Source: Couchioplanes caeruleus (GTDB taxonomy: Bacteria > Actinomycetota > Actinomycetes > Mycobacteriales > Micromonosporaceae). Taken from it: a stretch of 64,000 bases of DNA. The notes beneath the pieces were generated by a model. The model did not search any database. It had not been told where the DNA came from and saw nothing but the letters and a program-made list of their open reading frames with translations. Made by a program: the position numbers and the translations under genes. Of the stretch, positions 62,805-64,000 are shown piece by piece (the stretch's first letter is position 1; each line of letters opens with the position of its first letter). The stretch is from assembly GCF_023499255.1 (NCBI RefSeq), contig NZ_CP092183.1, positions 3,158,501 to 3,222,500 on the forward strand. Reading direction: 5' to 3'.

Positions 62805-63040
62805 TTGGCCAGGGCCTGCAGGCGTTGCCGGGCGAAGCGTTCGGCCAGCAGCGGCAGGAAGTTCGGGACGCTGCTCAGGCTGGCGAACTGGTCGTAGCTG
62901 GTGTGCAGGAACCGTTCGATGGTCTCCGCGCCGTAGACCCCGGCGAAGTCGCGGCCGAGGTTGACTGCTGCGGTGCGCAGGGCGAGTTGCTGATCGATGG
63001 ACAGGTCCTGGTGGGCGTACGGCGGGGCAAGGTCAGTCAT
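62627..63040 (-). CDS. Three-helix-bundle N-terminal domain of ArsC, separated by a frame change
   Basis: From ATG 63040 the first 80 residues (TAAVNLGRDFAGVYGAETIE, then FLPLLAERFARQRLQALAK) match the three-helix N-terminal domain of actinobacterial ArsC proteins such as the Corynebacterium ArsC1' type. After LQALAK the frame runs into KAAATTANPSCCSC and a Pro/Ser-rich tail to 62627 that overlaps arsC and looks like out-of-frame sequence. Adding one G at 62793 would join this domain in frame to KVEGRRDDGKPVVLFLCTHN. It overlaps the stop of the ArsR-ArsC fusion by 8 bases. Confidence 0.65.
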   Translation of the reverse strand: MTDLAPPYAHQDLSIDQQLALRTAAVNLGRDFAGVYGAETIERFLHTSYDQFASLSSVPNFLPLLAERFARQRLQALAKWKAAATTANPSCCSCAPTTPGAPRWPSASSPPSPATGPRPGPAVPNPAARSTPPPSRR

Positions 63041-63719
63041 GGCTGTTCTCCGTGGTGTGCAGGGCGGGGGCGAGGCGTTCGACCCGGGCGGCGATCTCGG
63101 CGAACGCGGTCTCGAACGCCGCGTCGGTGTCGGCCGGGACCGGGTCGGGAATCGACCAGTGCAGCCGGGCCCGGTCGGCGAGTTCCTCATGGGCGTTGTC
63201 GCAGACGGCGATGACCAGATCGTCATCGCCGATGACGGCACCGATGTGCGCGGTGGCCGTCGGGTCGAGGGTGATGCCGTGCTGACGCGCGACCTGCACC
63301 GCGCGGGGATGTATCCGCGTGGCGGGGTGGGTGCCGGCGGACGCGGCGGGCATCCCGGTGCGCTGGTGCAGCAGCGCGGCGGCCAGCTGGGAGCGGGCAG
63401 AGTTGCGCGTGCAGACGAACACCACGCGGCGGGTGTTCTGCAGCGCCGCCGGTGCCAGCGCGGCGAGGGCCTCGGGTCGCAGTTGCAGGTAAGTACGCCG
63501 CCGGTCGCCCTCGGAGCGGGTACGCACCAGCAGGCCGGCAGTTTCGAGGACTTTGACGTGGTGGGCGACCAGGTTGGTCGGCATGCCCAGGGAGTGGGCG
63601 ATCTCCCCCGGGGAGGCGTCCCCGAGCGTCAGGGTGTCGACGATCGCCAACCGTGCCGGGTCCCCGAGCGCGGCGTGGATCCGCGCGCGCCCCTCAACGG
63701 TCATTGCGTCAGTACTCAT
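63033..63719 (-). CDS. ArsR-ArsC fusion: arsenic repressor joined to an arsenate-reductase-like domain
   Basis: A 228-residue two-domain protein. Residues 1-95 are an ArsR winged helix (RIHAALGDPARLAIVDTLTL, then MPTNLVAHHVKVLETAGLL). Residues 97-228 form a low-molecular-weight-phosphatase domain with P-loop CTRNSARSQ, a GTHPATRIHPRAVQVA segment and VCDNAHEE. No Cys pair like that of the separate ArsC is seen, so the domain may use another thiol partner or serve as a sensor. ATG 63719 is chosen because the palindrome at 63716-63730 covers it; ATG 63704 is possible. Confidence 0.85.
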   Translation of the reverse strand: MSTDAMTVEGRARIHAALGDPARLAIVDTLTLGDASPGEIAHSLGMPTNLVAHHVKVLETAGLLVRTRSEGDRRRTYLQLRPEALAALAPAALQNTRRVVFVCTRNSARSQLAAALLHQRTGMPAASAGTHPATRIHPRAVQVARQHGITLDPTATAHIGAVIGDDDLVIAVCDNAHEELADRARLHWSIPDPVPADTDAAFETAFAEIAARVERLAPALHTTENSHD

Positions 63720-63730
63720 TGAGTCAATGA
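63716..63730. promoter_or_regulatory. Putative ArsR operator over the ars operon start
   Basis: TCATTGAGTCAATGA is a perfect 7-1-7 palindrome that includes the start codon of the ArsR-ArsC fusion. Its symmetry and location fit autorepression by the ArsR domain. Confidence 0.6.
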
Positions 63731-63798
63731 TGACTGAGCTAGATGAGGGTGTCAATCACGAGCTGGGTCGCACCCTGCGCGTCGTCTGGAGCGGCGGA

Positions 63799-63849
63799 CA
63801 TGACGACACCGCCGGCCGACAGGTGGTGTCGGCCGACGGTGTCGTCATG
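63799..63849. terminator. Long two-stage hairpin after trxB
   Basis: CATGACGACACCG (63799-63811) pairs perfectly with CGGTGTCGTCATG (63837-63849). Inside, GGCCGACA (63814-63821) and TGTCGGCC (63827-63834) form a second perfect stem with a 5-base loop. It is a very stable structure between trxB and the ars operon, probably the trxB terminator. Confidence 0.7.
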
Positions 63850-63873
63850 GGTGACGCGGTCTGTGACTCCCGC

Positions 63874-64000
<127 letters not shown>

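Overview
The window is high-GC actinobacterial DNA, probably from a Micromonosporaceae-like organism. Codons end mostly in G or C, GTG starts and ATGA/GTGA stop-start overlaps are common, and the window carries Lsr2, actinobacterial CsoR boxes, a CmtR-type ArsR regulator and an IdeR-like box. It reads as an accessory metal-resistance and envelope-redox island. I saw no rRNA, complete tRNA, CRISPR array, replication gene or conjugation gene.

Region 1 (1-8.7 kb), soft-metal locus. A frameshifted DHA2-type MFS gene diverges from a + strand operon: a CmtR-type Cd/Pb sensor, signal peptidase II, a cation/Ca2+ exchanger, a CtpG-like P1B ATPase and a cation diffusion facilitator. An FTR1/EfeU permease behind an IdeR-like box and an undecaprenyl-diphosphatase follow. 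The parts list resembles the proteobacterial pbr lead-resistance locus.

Region 2 (8.7-19 kb), envelope redox. A minus-strand operon encodes ResB, a second CmtR-type sensor, a TlpA-like lipoprotein, CcdA, Lnt, a DUF2752 protein and CcsB. Its promoter carries a palindrome whose half-site recurs at the start of the region 1 operon. A DsbA-like protein and a VKOR homologue follow on the + strand.

Region 3 (19-31 kb), mobile and broken genes. Three tyrosine recombinases and a TnpC-like coiled-coil protein form one minus-strand operon beside a 5'-truncated ASCH-like gene. A nitrilase-superfamily enzyme, a creatininase-family enzyme, a phosphotransferase, a regulator lacking its HTH, an AlpA-like HTH and a decayed gene follow.

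Region 4 (31-58.9 kb), copper island. Two secreted small proteins flank an MFS gene. Next come CopB (CPH type), two CsoR regulators, CopZ-type chaperones, CopA (CPC type), a YibE/F protein, a TauE/SafE-cupredoxin fusion, a DUF305 lipoprotein and several very small membrane or exported proteins with similar C-termini. Four CsoR-type palindromes sit at copB, both csoR genes and the copZ-copA operon. Interspersed are an NlpC/P60 hydrolase, a PD-(D/E)xK-like protein, a PLP enzyme-MFS pair, a frameshifted methyltransferase, a TetR-controlled membrane pair and a GH8 glucanase.

Region 5 (59.5-64 kb), Lsr2 and arsenic. After Lsr2 and a zinc-ribbon membrane protein comes an ars operon: an ArsR-ArsC fusion, an ArsC split from its three-helix N-terminal domain by a frame change, and a CoA-disulfide-reductase-like flavoprotein. 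A thioredoxin reductase runs off the right edge.

Three single-base frame breaks in otherwise intact genes (near 560, 53797 and 62793) mean either active decay or indel errors in the assembly.
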